Shown: positions 7,333 through 16,796, numbered from the stretch's first letter. The stretch is 64,000 bases of DNA from JAVBNF01 sp031551725 (GCA_031551725.1 JAVBNF010000034.1:1-64000), one strand, 5' to 3'. Notes: generated from the sequence alone by a model not told the origin. Numbers and translations: made by a program.

Positions 7333-8175
7333 ATGAAAAGAACGATTATTAAAATAGATGAAAATAAATGTACAGGCTGTGGCTTGTGCGTGAGCGGATG
7401 CCACGAAGGCGCTTTACAGTTGATCGACGGAAAAGCCGTAATGATTAGCGAATTGTATTGCGATGGTTTGGGAGCGTGCATCGGCGAATGTCCGGAAAAC
7501 GCTATTACGTTGGAAGAACGCGAAGCCGAAGCCTACAGCGAAACCGAAACGATGAAACGCCTGGTGTTGAAAGGCGAAAACGTTATTGTTGCACATTTAC
7601 AACATCTGCTCGATTGCAAGCAAAAAGAATTATTCGACGAAGGAATCTGCTTTTTACAAGAAAATAAAATTCCGGTTCCGGCAATTTTTGCGAAAGCGCA
7701 AACTCCGCCAACAGCGCCTGTTCACAGCGGATGTCCGGGAAGCAGGGCCATGTCGTTCGACAAAGTATCATCCAATACCGTCCAAGAACAGGAAAGCGAG
7801 TTGCGCCAATGGCCGGTGCAATTGCATTTGCTTTCGCCGCAAGCGCCCTACTTGCAAGGCGCGGATTTGTTGATTGCAGCAGATTGCACGGCGTTTTCGG
7901 TCGGAAATTTCCATTCGAAATTCCTGAAAGGAAAACGTCTGGCCATTGCATGTCCAAAGTTAGACCAAGGACGCGAAATTTACATCGAAAAAATCAGAAG
8001 CATGATTGATGATAGCCATATCAACTCAATCACGGTGATGATTATGGAAGTACCATGCTGCGGAGGTCTGCTTCATATTGTGAAAACAGCCGTAGAATCG
8101 GCAAGCCGCAAAGTTCCCGTGAAACTAATTGTTGTGGGATTGGAAGGGAATGTGCTGAAAGAAGAATGGATTTAA
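7333..8175 (+). CDS. Ferredoxin-like 4Fe-4S protein
   Basis: 280 residues. The N-terminus is a two-cluster ferredoxin domain: CTGCGLCVSGCHEGA and, near residue 50, CDGLGACIGECPENA (the second has spacing Cx5Cx3C rather than Cx2Cx2C). The rest is a domain of unknown function with further cysteines (AADCTAF, CPKLD, VPCCGGL) typical of cytosolic redox proteins found next to Crp-like regulators and hybrid-cluster proteins in anaerobes. The start is the ATG at 7333, which fits the promoter at 7308 and the GG just upstream. No hybrid-cluster protein gene is seen nearby. The role is inferred as electron transfer under redox stress. Confidence 0.82.
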   Translation: MKRTIIKIDENKCTGCGLCVSGCHEGALQLIDGKAVMISELYCDGLGACIGECPENAITLEEREAEAYSETETMKRLVLKGENVIVAHLQHLLDCKQKELFDEGICFLQENKIPVPAIFAKAQTPPTAPVHSGCPGSRAMSFDKVSSNTVQEQESELRQWPVQLHLLSPQAPYLQGADLLIAADCTAFSVGNFHSKFLKGKRLAIACPKLDQGREIYIEKIRSMIDDSHINSITVMIMEVPCCGGLLHIVKTAVESASRKVPVKLIVVGLEGNVLKEEWI

Positions 8176-8238
8176 AGCAGAAATGCAAAAATGTAAAAAC
8201 GCAGAACAAACTTCAACTTACGATTTCCAAAATAAAAT

Positions 8239-9399
8239 TTATTGTGTAATTTTCTTGCGTTCGTAGAGCGGTTTGGATATAAAAATATAAAACGGGATGG
8301 CAATTACGCATGCAATTGCGCCGAACAGGAATGCCATCGACATGTTGGCCCATTGCGAGATTGTGCCGCCTAACAGCATCCCCAATCCTAAACCGGTGTC
8401 AAAACAGGTCAGATAAGTTGAATTAGCCGTTCCACGCTGATGGTGTGTACCCATATTTACAAACAAGGTTTGAAAAGTGGGCGCTTGAATACCAAATCCT
8501 ACGCCTATAAAAAGTGCTGAAATACAGAAAATCCAAATGGAATGGAAAAGCGAAAAAATGGTCAGCGATATGGCCAACGTTGTAATGGCTGTTATCGCAG
8601 TTCGATGAATGTAGCCTTTATCAATCCATCCTCCGGCAATGATGCGCGAGAGTCCGATGCCGATTGCAAAAAATAAAAACAGGAGTCCGGTGTTTGTAAT
8701 CCCAATAGAATCGCCGTACAACACGCCGTACGAAACAATCATCCCATAAGAAATAGAAGTAAACATCAGGTTTAATCCAATAGGAAGGGCGCGTACCAAA
8801 ATAAAGCGGTCGAGCGACAAAGGCGGCGTTTCGACTTTAGGTTTTACTTTTACTTTAATGGAAGAAGCACAGAGAATGCTTATAATTCCAGAAAGCACAC
8901 ACAATCCGATTAAACCTTCATATCCGATTTTTTCATACGCCAAAATACCAAAATAGGGTGCTGATGCCATGGCAAGATTCATCATTAAACCATAATAACC
9001 GAGGCCTTGTCCGCGCCGTTCGGCAGGAATAATGTCAATGGCCAATGTGTTTCCGGAAACGGTGGTTAGCCCCCATGTTGTTCCATGCAAGAAACGCACA
9101 ATCATAAAAGCCGTTAAAGATGCGGCCAACAAGTAGCTTCCAAAAATGAGCGAAAATAAAAGTACAGATAAAATGTATAACGGTTTGCGTTTAAAAGTAT
9201 CAACCAAGTATCCCGAAAAAGGCCGAAAAATCAATAGCGCCAGGGTGTATGTCGATAGCACAATCCCCATTTGCGATTCGGGCAGCTGAATGGTTTTTAC
9301 CAGATAAATCGGTAAAACCGGCATCAGCAAATAGAACCCAAAAGAGGCAAAGAAATTTGCAACACTGACAGCAATAAAATTTTTAGACCACAATTTCAT
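8239..9399 (-). CDS. MFS transporter
   Basis: 386 residues with about 12 hydrophobic segments, a normal single-domain major facilitator. The loop after TM2 reads RPFSGYLVDTFKRKP, the MFS signature region, and the N-terminus VANFFASFGFYLLMPVLPIY is typical of drug and arabinose efflux-like members. The substrate cannot be told from sequence. It is convergent with the ferredoxin-like gene and separated from the glycogen gene by a long perfect hairpin. No operon partner. Confidence 0.88.
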   Translation of the reverse strand: MKLWSKNFIAVSVANFFASFGFYLLMPVLPIYLVKTIQLPESQMGIVLSTYTLALLIFRPFSGYLVDTFKRKPLYILSVLLFSLIFGSYLLAASLTAFMIVRFLHGTTWGLTTVSGNTLAIDIIPAERRGQGLGYYGLMMNLAMASAPYFGILAYEKIGYEGLIGLCVLSGIISILCASSIKVKVKPKVETPPLSLDRFILVRALPIGLNLMFTSISYGMIVSYGVLYGDSIGITNTGLLFLFFAIGIGLSRIIAGGWIDKGYIHRTAITAITTLAISLTIFSLFHSIWIFCISALFIGVGFGIQAPTFQTLFVNMGTHHQRGTANSTYLTCFDTGLGLGMLLGGTISQWANMSMAFLFGAIACVIAIPFYIFISKPLYERKKITQ

Positions 9400-9437
9400 G
9401 ATAAAAACATTTAGAAACTGTTTGAATTTATGTTTTT

Positions 9438-9519
9438 CAGACAGGATTTACAGGATTAACAGGATGTTTTGCCTTCGGCAAAATTAAAAAGAACCTGTTA
9501 ATCCTGTAAATCCTGTCTG
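9438..9519. terminator. Long perfect hairpin after the glycogen gene
   Basis: A 26-bp inverted repeat whose arm starts CAGACAGGATTTACAGGATT and whose mate ends AATCCTGTAAATCCTGTCTG, with A/T runs on both sides and a small GCC-TTCG-GGC hairpin in the loop. It lies just past the glycogen synthase-phosphorylase stop codon at 9528 and can act as its terminator. The ACAGGATT words suggest origin from a dispersed repeat. Confidence 0.7.
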
Positions 9520-9527
9520 AAAAAATT

Positions 9528-12500
9528 TTAAACCCATTTTACCAAATCAAAGTCTTGTCGATTGGGCAAGAGCGGATGTTTGGGATAAATGCGGTAGGCA
9601 AAATCGAACACTCCCGTGCGACCGGTAGCTACTTCGGCTCTGTAAAGGCTTTGTCCGTTTTTCTCTTCCACAAATTCCAATTCTATTTTGCGAACAATGT
9701 GTTCAACTTTATCGTTGCGTTTTTGTCCAACAACAGTTTCGATGCCAATGTATTTGGAAGGAATTGCTTTTGTATTCAACACAATTTCCATTTCGAGCGT
9801 ATCTCCAAGCATCAACGGACGTATGGTCGAATTAGTATGACGCAGTTCAATCACTTCTAAGGTATCCCAATTTTCAACCATGTGGGCTTTCCACAACGCA
9901 TATTCGTCAGCTTTAGCGGCATGATTTTCGGTCATCATTTTTGTACGTTCGAACAATGGCGTGTAGTATTGACGGATGTAATCGTCCAACTGGCGCTTCA
10001 TGGTGAAATGCGGAGCGATTTGTGCGATATTATTTTTAATGTATTGAATCCATTTCGGAGAATAGCCTTGTTCGTTTTTATCATAGAACGCCGGCATGAT
10101 TTCCGTTTGAATAATATTGTAAACCGTTTCGGCATCCAGTGCGTCTTGCATAGCATTATTGGCGTAGGTCTGTTCTTCCTTCAACGCCCAACCGGCCCCG
10201 GGTTTGTAACCTTCTGCCCACCAGCCGTCGAGTACGCTTAAATTCAAAACCCCATTCATAATAGCTTTTTCACCACTGGTTCCGGATGCTTCAAGCGGAC
10301 GAGTCGGAGTATTCAACCAAATATCCACGCCTTGCACCAGTTTTTTTGCAATATCGAAATCGTAATTTTCCAAGAACACGATTTTGCCTGCAAATTCGGG
10401 ACGGCGAGATACTTCAATGATATTTTTAATCAAATCCTGTCCGGCTTTATCAGCAGGGTGCGCCTTTCCGGCGAAAACAAACTGTACCGGATATTTCGGA
10501 TGGTTGACCAATTTGCTTAATCGATCCAGATTCTTGAACAGCAAATGCGCACGTTTGTATGTTGCAAAACGACGGGCAAAACCGATAGTAAGAACGTCCG
10601 GATTGAGAGTTTCAATCGTGTTCATGATAAGATCCGGATTTTCTTCGCGGCGCGTCATGTCTTCTTCTGCACGTTCTTTCACAAAATCAATCATTACTTT
10701 ACGTAATTGAGTGCGATTTTCATGAATTTCACGGTCGTCGACGTTATATATTTTTTTCCAATATTCGTCGTTCGACATATCTTTCAAGAATTCTTTTCCG
10801 AAATGTTTTGCATATAAATTCTGCCAGATTTCATTGGTCCATGTTTGGAAATGCACTCCGTTAGTTACATATCCGATGTGAAGTTCTTCTGCAAAATATC
10901 CGTCGAAAAGTTCTGCAAACATTTCGCGCGAAACACGTCCATGAATGCGGCTTACACCGTTCACTTCCTGCGACAGGCGAATGGCCAGATTGCTCATGGA
11001 GAATTTTTCATTATGATCGCCCTCATTCACACGTCCCAAGCCCATAAACGCTTCCCAAGAGATGTTCAAACGCTTCGGATAATGCGAAATATAGGTACGC
11101 ATCAAATCCTCGGGAAATGCATCATGACCGGCAGGAACAGGCGTATGCGTAGTGAAAAGCGTAGAGCTGCGCACCAATTCTTTGGCGGCCATGTATGATC
11201 TTTTCTTATCTTCAATATATGCGCGAAGGCGCTCAACGCCAATAAAAGCGCCATGTCCTTCATTGCAATGATACAAATTCGGGTGAATGCCCATTTTATG
11301 GAGAAAACGAACACCGCCAACACCAAGCAACAATTCTTGTTTAAAACGATTTTCCAAATCTCCGCCATACAATTGATAAGTAATGGAACGATCTTGATCA
11401 TTATTCTCTTCAATGTCGGTATCCAATAAATACAGAGGGACACGGCCTACGTCGAGACGCCAAACTTTGGCATGCAAAAGACGTCCGGGCAGCGAAATTT
11501 TCACCATCACCCATTGACCGTTTTCGTCGCGCACCGGATGAAGCGGCATTTGCGTAAAGCGTTGCGGATTGTAGCCTGCAATCTGATTTCCGTCGAACGA
11601 AATATGTTGTTGGAAATATCCATAGCGATACAAAAGTCCTACGCCGAGCATGTCGATATTGCAATCGCTGGCTTCTTTCAAATAGTCGCCGGCCAACATT
11701 CCCAAGCCTCCGGAATAAATTTTCACAGTTTCATGCAAACCATATTCCATGCTGAAATAAGCCACTTTCGGCTGTCCTTCTTTCTTAGGCTCATCCATGT
11801 ATGCACGGAATTTATCGTAAATTTCAGACAATCGTTTTTGGAAATGCTCATCATTTTCAAGCTCTTTCATTTTCGGTGCAGACAATGCTCCCAAGAAAGC
11901 AACCGGATTTCGGCCAACCTCTTCCCACAAATCTTTGTGAATGGATTCGAACAAGTGAATTGCTTCTTGATTCCAACTCCACCAGAGGTTCATGGAAAGT
12001 TCTTGCAATTTTTTCAATTTATTTGAAACATGCGGATTAATGAGTACTTTTCTCCATTCCGGCTTGTTCTTAGCACCTTCTTTAATCACAGCGTATTGAA
12101 TTGGCATTACTTTATTCATAAATGTTTCGCCGGACTCTACTTTCTTTTCAATACCTTGAGAATAGGCTTCATGATACTTGTCTGCCAACTTATCCCACAA
12201 AACAATACGGGAAACATCATACGCATTTTGGCGCAATGCTTCAATTTGTTTTGCAGACAGTGTAGTCAAATTTTGCAACCAATTTACCATTTGTTGCACA
12301 ACCTCGTCATCGTTTATGTCGTTTCGCTCAACCACCATCACACCGGGTTGTTTTCCTTTGTAGCTCGATTTAATCCACATCCCAAAACCGGCAAGCGTTG
12401 TGGTAATGGTCGGAATTTTAAACGCAACGCTTTCCATCGGGGTATAGCCCCAAGGTTCGTAGTATGAAGGGAATGCAGAAGCGTCCATTCCGATAAGTAC

Positions 12501-13775
12501 ATCGTAATAAGGCAAATCAATCATGCCATCGTTTCCATTCAAATAGCAAGGAACGAAAACAACTTTTACCTTATCCGTTGGAAGGTTGCGCAATCCCACT
12601 TCGCGTAAGCGTTTGATAGCAGGATCTGCATTCGGATTATTAAGGAAATGCGTGCAATAATCGTCGCTGATCGGATGAGCAAAATCGGGATTATCGTAGC
12701 GATTTTTCACATCCCAACGCATTTCACGGCTATCGGCCGGAATGGTAAGGAATGCCACTACCTGTTTCTTCAATTTATCGGATTTATTGAGTTCGCTAAG
12801 CGTATCAATAAACACATCAATCCCCTTATTTTTAAACTCGTAGCGACCGCTGTTGATCACAAAAAGCGCATCGTCGTCAATCTTTTGATTCATCAACGCT
12901 TGTGCTACTTTCGTTAATTTCACACGTGCAGCTTTGCGTTTCTGATTGAATTCTTCGTCCGTAGCCGGAACAAAAGAGTCGTCAAAACCGTTAGGAGTAA
13001 CAATATCCACGCCTTTTCCGAAGAATTGTTTACATTCGTTATTCGTAATTTCGCTTACGGTTGTGAATGCATCAGCATGAATCGCTGAGAGCTTTTCTAA
13101 CGAAAATTTTGACCGAATTTGAAATTGACTTGCCATGGTTTCTCCATCATACGAAGATAATGCATCATAGAGCGGAAGGCCGTTTCCGGCAATGCTGCGT
13201 CCCAAGGCAGTTGCATGCGTGGTAAATGCATTGACAATTTGCGGAACATGGCTTTTCAAATATAAGATACCTGTTCCGGTCATCCATTCATGGAATTGTG
13301 CTACGACTTTTTCACCGGGATAAACATTAAACTTATGAAAATGCTCGATAATTTTTCCGGCGGCATATCCAAATACCGCAGGCTCAATATAATCCCATTG
13401 TCCGGAAAGCGAATCCAACTTATAATCTCTCCAAAAATCGGAGAACATGTCATCTTTTTGAGAGAAAAAAGAAGTAAAATCGACCAAAATCACAATCGGC
13501 GCTCCGGCAATATTCCAACGGCCAATACGAAAATTAAGTCCGTCAGTTTCAGCCTGACGATGCCAAGCACGATAAAGCTCTTTATCTTCAATAAATTCTT
13601 TATTTGCTGTTTTGTCATGCCACACATCGGGGCCGATCAAGATATATTTATCACCGTAAACTTCCTTAAAAGACGGCGCTTTTGTAGAAATAACCGTATA
13701 AATTCCACCAACTTTGTTACACACTTCCCAACTTGTTTCGAAAACATAGTCGGATTTCACAAGTTCTTTTGACAT
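9528..13775 (-). CDS. Glycogen synthase / glucan phosphorylase fusion
   Basis: A 1415-residue fusion. Residues 1-560 are a GT3-like glycogen synthase that extends alpha-1,4-glucan from a nucleotide sugar; SWEVCNKVGGIYTV near the N-terminus is the sugar-nucleotide loop and PNGFD follows. Residues from about 580 are an alpha-glucan phosphorylase (GT35) with the DUF3417-like lead (NLWWSWNQEA), VAYFSMEYGLHE and the PLP-lysine motif EASGTSGEKAIMNG near residue 1167. So synthesis and breakdown of storage glycogen sit on one polypeptide, an arrangement known in Bacteroidales. I start at the ATG at 13775; the longer frame begins with a TTG inside the promoter box. Single gene, own promoter and hairpin terminator. 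Confidence 0.9.
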   Translation of the reverse strand: MSKELVKSDYVFETSWEVCNKVGGIYTVISTKAPSFKEVYGDKYILIGPDVWHDKTANKEFIEDKELYRAWHRQAETDGLNFRIGRWNIAGAPIVILVDFTSFFSQKDDMFSDFWRDYKLDSLSGQWDYIEPAVFGYAAGKIIEHFHKFNVYPGEKVVAQFHEWMTGTGILYLKSHVPQIVNAFTTHATALGRSIAGNGLPLYDALSSYDGETMASQFQIRSKFSLEKLSAIHADAFTTVSEITNNECKQFFGKGVDIVTPNGFDDSFVPATDEEFNQKRKAARVKLTKVAQALMNQKIDDDALFVINSGRYEFKNKGIDVFIDTLSELNKSDKLKKQVVAFLTIPADSREMRWDVKNRYDNPDFAHPISDDYCTHFLNNPNADPAIKRLREVGLRNLPTDKVKVVFVPCYLNGNDGMIDLPYYDVLIGMDASAFPSYYEPWGYTPMESVAFKIPTITTTLAGFGMWIKSSYKGKQPGVMVVERNDINDDEVVQQMVNWLQNLTTLSAKQIEALRQNAYDVSRIVLWDKLADKYHEAYSQGIEKKVESGETFMNKVMPIQYAVIKEGAKNKPEWRKVLINPHVSNKLKKLQELSMNLWWSWNQEAIHLFESIHKDLWEEVGRNPVAFLGALSAPKMKELENDEHFQKRLSEIYDKFRAYMDEPKKEGQPKVAYFSMEYGLHETVKIYSGGLGMLAGDYLKEASDCNIDMLGVGLLYRYGYFQQHISFDGNQIAGYNPQRFTQMPLHPVRDENGQWVMVKISLPGRLLHAKVWRLDVGRVPLYLLDTDIEENNDQDRSITYQLYGGDLENRFKQELLLGVGGVRFLHKMGIHPNLYHCNEGHGAFIGVERLRAYIEDKKRSYMAAKELVRSSTLFTTHTPVPAGHDAFPEDLMRTYISHYPKRLNISWEAFMGLGRVNEGDHNEKFSMSNLAIRLSQEVNGVSRIHGRVSREMFAELFDGYFAEELHIGYVTNGVHFQTWTNEIWQNLYAKHFGKEFLKDMSNDEYWKKIYNVDDREIHENRTQLRKVMIDFVKERAEEDMTRREENPDLIMNTIETLNPDVLTIGFARRFATYKRAHLLFKNLDRLSKLVNHPKYPVQFVFAGKAHPADKAGQDLIKNIIEVSRRPEFAGKIVFLENYDFDIAKKLVQGVDIWLNTPTRPLEASGTSGEKAIMNGVLNLSVLDGWWAEGYKPGAGWALKEEQTYANNAMQDALDAETVYNIIQTEIMPAFYDKNEQGYSPKWIQYIKNNIAQIAPHFTMKRQLDDYIRQYYTPLFERTKMMTENHAAKADEYALWKAHMVENWDTLEVIELRHTNSTIRPLMLGDTLEMEIVLNTKAIPSKYIGIETVVGQKRNDKVEHIVRKIELEFVEEKNGQSLYRAEVATGRTGVFDFAYRIYPKHPLLPNRQDFDLVKWV

Positions 13776-13799
13776 AATTTTAATTTTTCCAATGATTGG

Positions 13800-13807
13800 C
13801 AAAGATA
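13800..13807 (-). promoter_or_regulatory. -7 box of the glycogen fusion gene
   Basis: TATCTTTG on the minus strand, about 25 bp before the ATG at 13775. It shows that the upstream TTG cannot be the start. Confidence 0.7.
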
Positions 13808-13874
13808 CGAAATTAATTATGAATTATAAATTATGAATTATGAATGGTTAATAACTTGAATGTTTTGTTTATAA

Positions 13875-13912
13875 AAAAGACCTGACAATTATGAATTTTT
13901 GTCAGGTCTTTT
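13875..13912 (-). terminator. Terminator of the type IX-exported protein gene
   Basis: The stem AAAAGACCTGACA with TGTCAGGTCTTTT, symmetric with A and T runs. It lies about 90 bp past the stop at 14004 and before the promoter of the glycogen gene. Confidence 0.8.
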
Positions 13913-13923
13913 GTTTTGATTGC

Positions 13924-13998
13924 GTGGTGACACTGCGTGTAACGTCAGCTGCGCTGACTGTTTTATCACAGATCTTCGGCAGATTACGCTGATTGCAC
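13924..13998. repeat. Dispersed repeat related to the 134-bp array
   Basis: GGTGACACTGCGTGTA plus a CAGCTGCGCTGAC palindrome and a TCACAGAT..CAGATTACGC tail, matching parts of the tandem array at 6855-7232. Confidence 0.6.
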
Positions 13999-14003
13999 GG
14001 ATG

Positions 14004-15488
14004 TTATTTTACAATTAACTTCGATTTTTGGCCGTTTACATTTACCACATAAATGCCGGAAGCCAGGCCGTTCAAGGAAACCGGGTGATTGAGTCCGCCA
14101 GCTAATTTTTGCTCGAAAATGATATTGCCTTGCGGATTGATGATTGAAACATCGACCAACCCTTGCATTTTCGACAAATCCAAATGCACGAAATCCGTTG
14201 TGGGATTCGGCGAAATGGAGAAGTTTGCGTTTGTGTTTTGCGAGCGAACATTGTTGCTATTTAAATAAACAGTATCAAGCACATAAACTGTATCCACGCG
14301 GCTGCCGCTGAGCGTGATTCCATCGGTAACAATTACTTCGCAAAAAGCTTTTTTGTTGTCTTCCATATTGGTGGCGGTGATCACTGCCGAGCCGATTTTC
14401 AAGCCGCTCACATTGCCCAATTGATTTACTTTTGCAACGGTAGAATCGGTGCTGGTCCAACGAACTACAGGATTTGTGCCTACAAAAGAGGTTGTAATCA
14501 AATCTTCCGACTGCCCTTGTTTGAGATATATCACGTTTTTGTTGATGGAGAAATGATTGCTCGCATTTGCTCCTATAACTATATAAACCAAACATGAATC
14601 TTTAACAGAACAATTACCATCTTCTAATACAAAATCTGCCGAAGCATGAATATAATTCATCCCAATAGTTCCATTAGAAGCCACACGAACGGGAAGAGAA
14701 TCTTTTTTATACGCAGTATGATTATCATCTACGTTACAAATTGCAGTGTTATTAGATGACCAATTTACATATCCACTCCATGAACCTTTAGGCAAAACCT
14801 CAACTGCAAGATCATCAAAGCCAAGTGCGTTCATATAAATTTGTCTTTTACTTAAACGAAAATCAACTACTCCTTCGGAAACAACGTTTACAACAACTGA
14901 GTCAAGTACAATTGTAGTGTTCGGGAAGTAGCTGATAATCGTTGTCGTACCAATAGCAATAGGTTTTATAATAATTAGACTATCATATCCATACGCACTA
15001 CTCCTGACAACTTTCTGTGCTGTTGCAATTTCAGAATTTAAACATTGAAAATTACAATTTGAACGGTCATAAAAAAAATTTGCATCACAAAAACGAAGAG
15101 GAATTTTCAAGGTTTTTCTATAAGAATTAGCTCCTGTGACAAAACAGGTATCTGTCTGACCTTCTGCTTCCGCAACAAAAATATAATCAGTGAATGTCTT
15201 GTATTGCATAAGGTCGCCGTACCCTTCGGTATTTATGACAAAAGAGTTCGATGTTCCTTGACGATTTATAGTGAGATGCTCGGAATTAGTGACTTCTATA
15301 CACCTAATTGTTGCTTGAATATTGCTTGGATTAACCGTCACATTCAATTCAAAAGTATCTCTATAACCATATCTAGATGTCGAATATAGATGTTTTTTTT
15401 CGAAACTCAAACTCGTTACCTGTGCACTTGCGAAACTGCAAAGCCCCAAACAAAGAAGCATTGCGAATAGTTTAATTGATTTTTTCAT
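14004..15488 (-). CDS. Type IX-exported protein with Ig-like (Big_2) domain
   Basis: 494 residues. The signal peptide is the N-terminal MKKSIKLFAMLLCLGLCSFA; the middle carries beta-rich repeats; residues about 320-390 are a bacterial Ig-like (Big_2) domain (RWTSTDSTVAKVNQLGNVSG). The last 70 residues are a type A sorting domain: SISPNPTTDFVHLD at its start, IINPQGNIIF, GIYVVNVNG and a basic tail KSKLIVK. The protein should cross the outer membrane by the type IX system and stay at the surface or be released. Function unknown. The gene is preceded by leader element C and followed by a terminator. PorP and GldJ for the same secretion system are at 60896 and 61953. Confidence 0.9.
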   Translation of the reverse strand: MKKSIKLFAMLLCLGLCSFASAQVTSLSFEKKHLYSTSRYGYRDTFELNVTVNPSNIQATIRCIEVTNSEHLTINRQGTSNSFVINTEGYGDLMQYKTFTDYIFVAEAEGQTDTCFVTGANSYRKTLKIPLRFCDANFFYDRSNCNFQCLNSEIATAQKVVRSSAYGYDSLIIIKPIAIGTTTIISYFPNTTIVLDSVVVNVVSEGVVDFRLSKRQIYMNALGFDDLAVEVLPKGSWSGYVNWSSNNTAICNVDDNHTAYKKDSLPVRVASNGTIGMNYIHASADFVLEDGNCSVKDSCLVYIVIGANASNHFSINKNVIYLKQGQSEDLITTSFVGTNPVVRWTSTDSTVAKVNQLGNVSGLKIGSAVITATNMEDNKKAFCEVIVTDGITLSGSRVDTVYVLDTVYLNSNNVRSQNTNANFSISPNPTTDFVHLDLSKMQGLVDVSIINPQGNIIFEQKLAGGLNHPVSLNGLASGIYVVNVNGQKSKLIVK

Positions 15489-15523
15489 GTTGTTTTGTTT
15501 TTAATTTGTAAAATTTGGTTAAT

Positions 15524-15680
15524 AAAAAAGCACGGACTCAACTTATCTGCTCTGAGGTATCGCCAAACACCTGTAAATAGAATAAGAAAAGCCCGTGCTA
15601 AAACAACACGAGCTTTTGCTCACTACCCTATTTACTTCAAATTGGCGATTTTCAGAACAGGCAATAAAGCAAAAGCTTTA
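15524..15680 (-). ncRNA. Leader element copy C (candidate structured RNA)
   Basis: About 157 nt on the minus strand, much diverged in sequence from copies A and B but with the same plan. The nested stems are CTGTTCTGA/TCAGAGCAG, ATCGCCAA/TTGGCGAT, GTAAATAG/CTATTTAC and AGCTCGTG/CACGGGCT. Shared unpaired words are TCTTATT and CAGGTGTTTGG on the 3' side, and it ends GTGC-T6. In the second stem, three base pairs differ from A and B and all three are compensated. It ends about 35 nt before the ATG of the type IX-exported protein at 15488. A clear promoter box is not seen. Confidence 0.65.
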
Positions 15681-15704
15681 TAAGATATTTATGTTAAATT
15701 TTGG

Positions 15705-16043
15705 TTATTCGTTCAATAGTTTTTCAATTTCGGTTTTTAGTTTGGGTAAATCATTAATCACAATTCCCCATATTAATTCATCTGAAATAGTATCGTATGC
15801 ATGCACCACTCGATTGCGCGTGGCTATAATTTGATGCGTTTTCTCCAAATGAAAATTCTTATCAATCTTCCGAATACGATTAAGTGCTTCGGCAATGATT
15901 TCGATGTTTCGTTCCACTGCATATTTGGTTTTCTCATCAGCCAAATAATCTGCATAAACCTTGGAGGAGTCCTCAAAGTAACTCAAAACCCTGTCCGTAC
16001 ACTGCAACATATCATACAAATATGTTTTAATTTCGATACTCAT
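15705..16043 (-). CDS. HepT-like HEPN toxin
   Basis: 112 residues, all-helical, of the HEPN (DUF86/HepT) family: ribonuclease-like toxins silenced by a partner nucleotidyltransferase. The R-x4-H-x-Y motif is present as RNRVVHAY near residue 70. The start is set at the ATG at 16043 (MSIEIKTY), which overlaps the end of the antitoxin gene by 17 nt; an ATG six bases upstream is possible. Translational coupling with mntA is expected. The target RNA cannot be told from sequence. Confidence 0.88.
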   Translation of the reverse strand: MSIEIKTYLYDMLQCTDRVLSYFEDSSKVYADYLADEKTKYAVERNIEIIAEALNRIRKIDKNFHLEKTHQIIATRNRVVHAYDTISDELIWGIVINDLPKLKTEIEKLLNE

Positions 16044-16335
16044 AAACAAGTCTTTTTGTTTGTTCTATGGAGTTTTTTAAATACGGATTTTTAAGAGCCT
16101 GCTCTTCAAGCAAGTCTACATCTCTATGAAGTGTTTTCTCCAACAATTCTTTCAGCTCAAAATAATTTGTCGCATAATCATAAAGATCTATTTCCCCAAA
16201 TTTTACAACAAAATCCACATCACTTGTACTGCTAAAATGGTCCGTTAATACCGAACCAAATACATACAAACGATCTACTTTATGCGTTTGGCACAAAGCG
16301 ATGATATTGGCTTTATTTTGCTCTACAATATTCAT
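16027..16335 (-). CDS. MntA-like antitoxin nucleotidyltransferase
   Basis: 102 residues with the minimal nucleotidyltransferase motif GS-x10-DxD, exactly spaced (GSVLTDHFSSTSDVD, residues about 27-41). Known MntA proteins neutralise HepT by adding AMP residues to a tyrosine next to its active site. It is the first gene of the pair, followed by the overlapping hepT. Promoter box at 16355-16362. Confidence 0.88.
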   Translation of the reverse strand: MNIVEQNKANIIALCQTHKVDRLYVFGSVLTDHFSSTSDVDFVVKFGEIDLYDYATNYFELKELLEKTLHRDVDLLEEQALKNPYLKNSIEQTKRLVYEYRN

Positions 16336-16354
16336 TTTCCATCTTCAACTTGAA

Positions 16355-16362
16355 CAAAGATA
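16355..16362 (-). promoter_or_regulatory. -7 box of the mntA-hepT pair
   Basis: TATCTTTG on the minus strand, about 20 bp before the mntA start codon. Confidence 0.65.
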
Positions 16363-16382
16363 CGAATTAATCTTGAATATCA

Positions 16383-16796
16383 CTAATATTGAATCGTAAC
16401 ATCTATTTCCAAACTGTCAATCACTTTCGCATTGTGGTCTGTGTACTTGATTAATGCTTTTACAACACTTTTTTTTGCGCCCGTCAAAGCATTATCAACC
16501 ATCAATCCTCTCAACACTTCTTGAGAATACCCATCTTTCTTGGATTTTGTCCACTCAAGAAGTTTGCCTGCCAATGCTTCCTCATTTTCAGCCTCAATGA
16601 TACCGGATTCGCCTTGAAATTGCTCACAATACCCCAATACCGTCAATGACCCGCCAATACTTAAACCAGATGTAAAACTGGACATATTCCATCCCGTTAC
16701 AGAGCCACTCACCGTGCTTGTTTCCGTTTTTTCGCAAGAAACAAAAGCCATTAAAGCAACAAAAACAAGTACAAAAAGTTGAATTGATTTTTTCAT
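16383..16796 (-). CDS. Small lipoprotein, unknown function
   Basis: 137 residues with a lipoprotein signal (MKKSIQLFVLVFVALMAFVS then Cys), so it is expected to be lipid-anchored in the envelope. After a Ser/Thr-rich linker there is a small mixed domain with a Tyr-Cys pair (GYCEQFQG) and a basic helix. I do not recognise a family. The first residues MKKSIQLF resemble those of the exported protein at 15488 (MKKSIKLF). Promoter box at 16839-16846; monocistronic. Confidence 0.75.
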   Translation of the reverse strand: MKKSIQLFVLVFVALMAFVSCEKTETSTVSGSVTGWNMSSFTSGLSIGGSLTVLGYCEQFQGESGIIEAENEEALAGKLLEWTKSKKDGYSQEVLRGLMVDNALTGAKKSVVKALIKYTDHNAKVIDSLEIDVTIQY

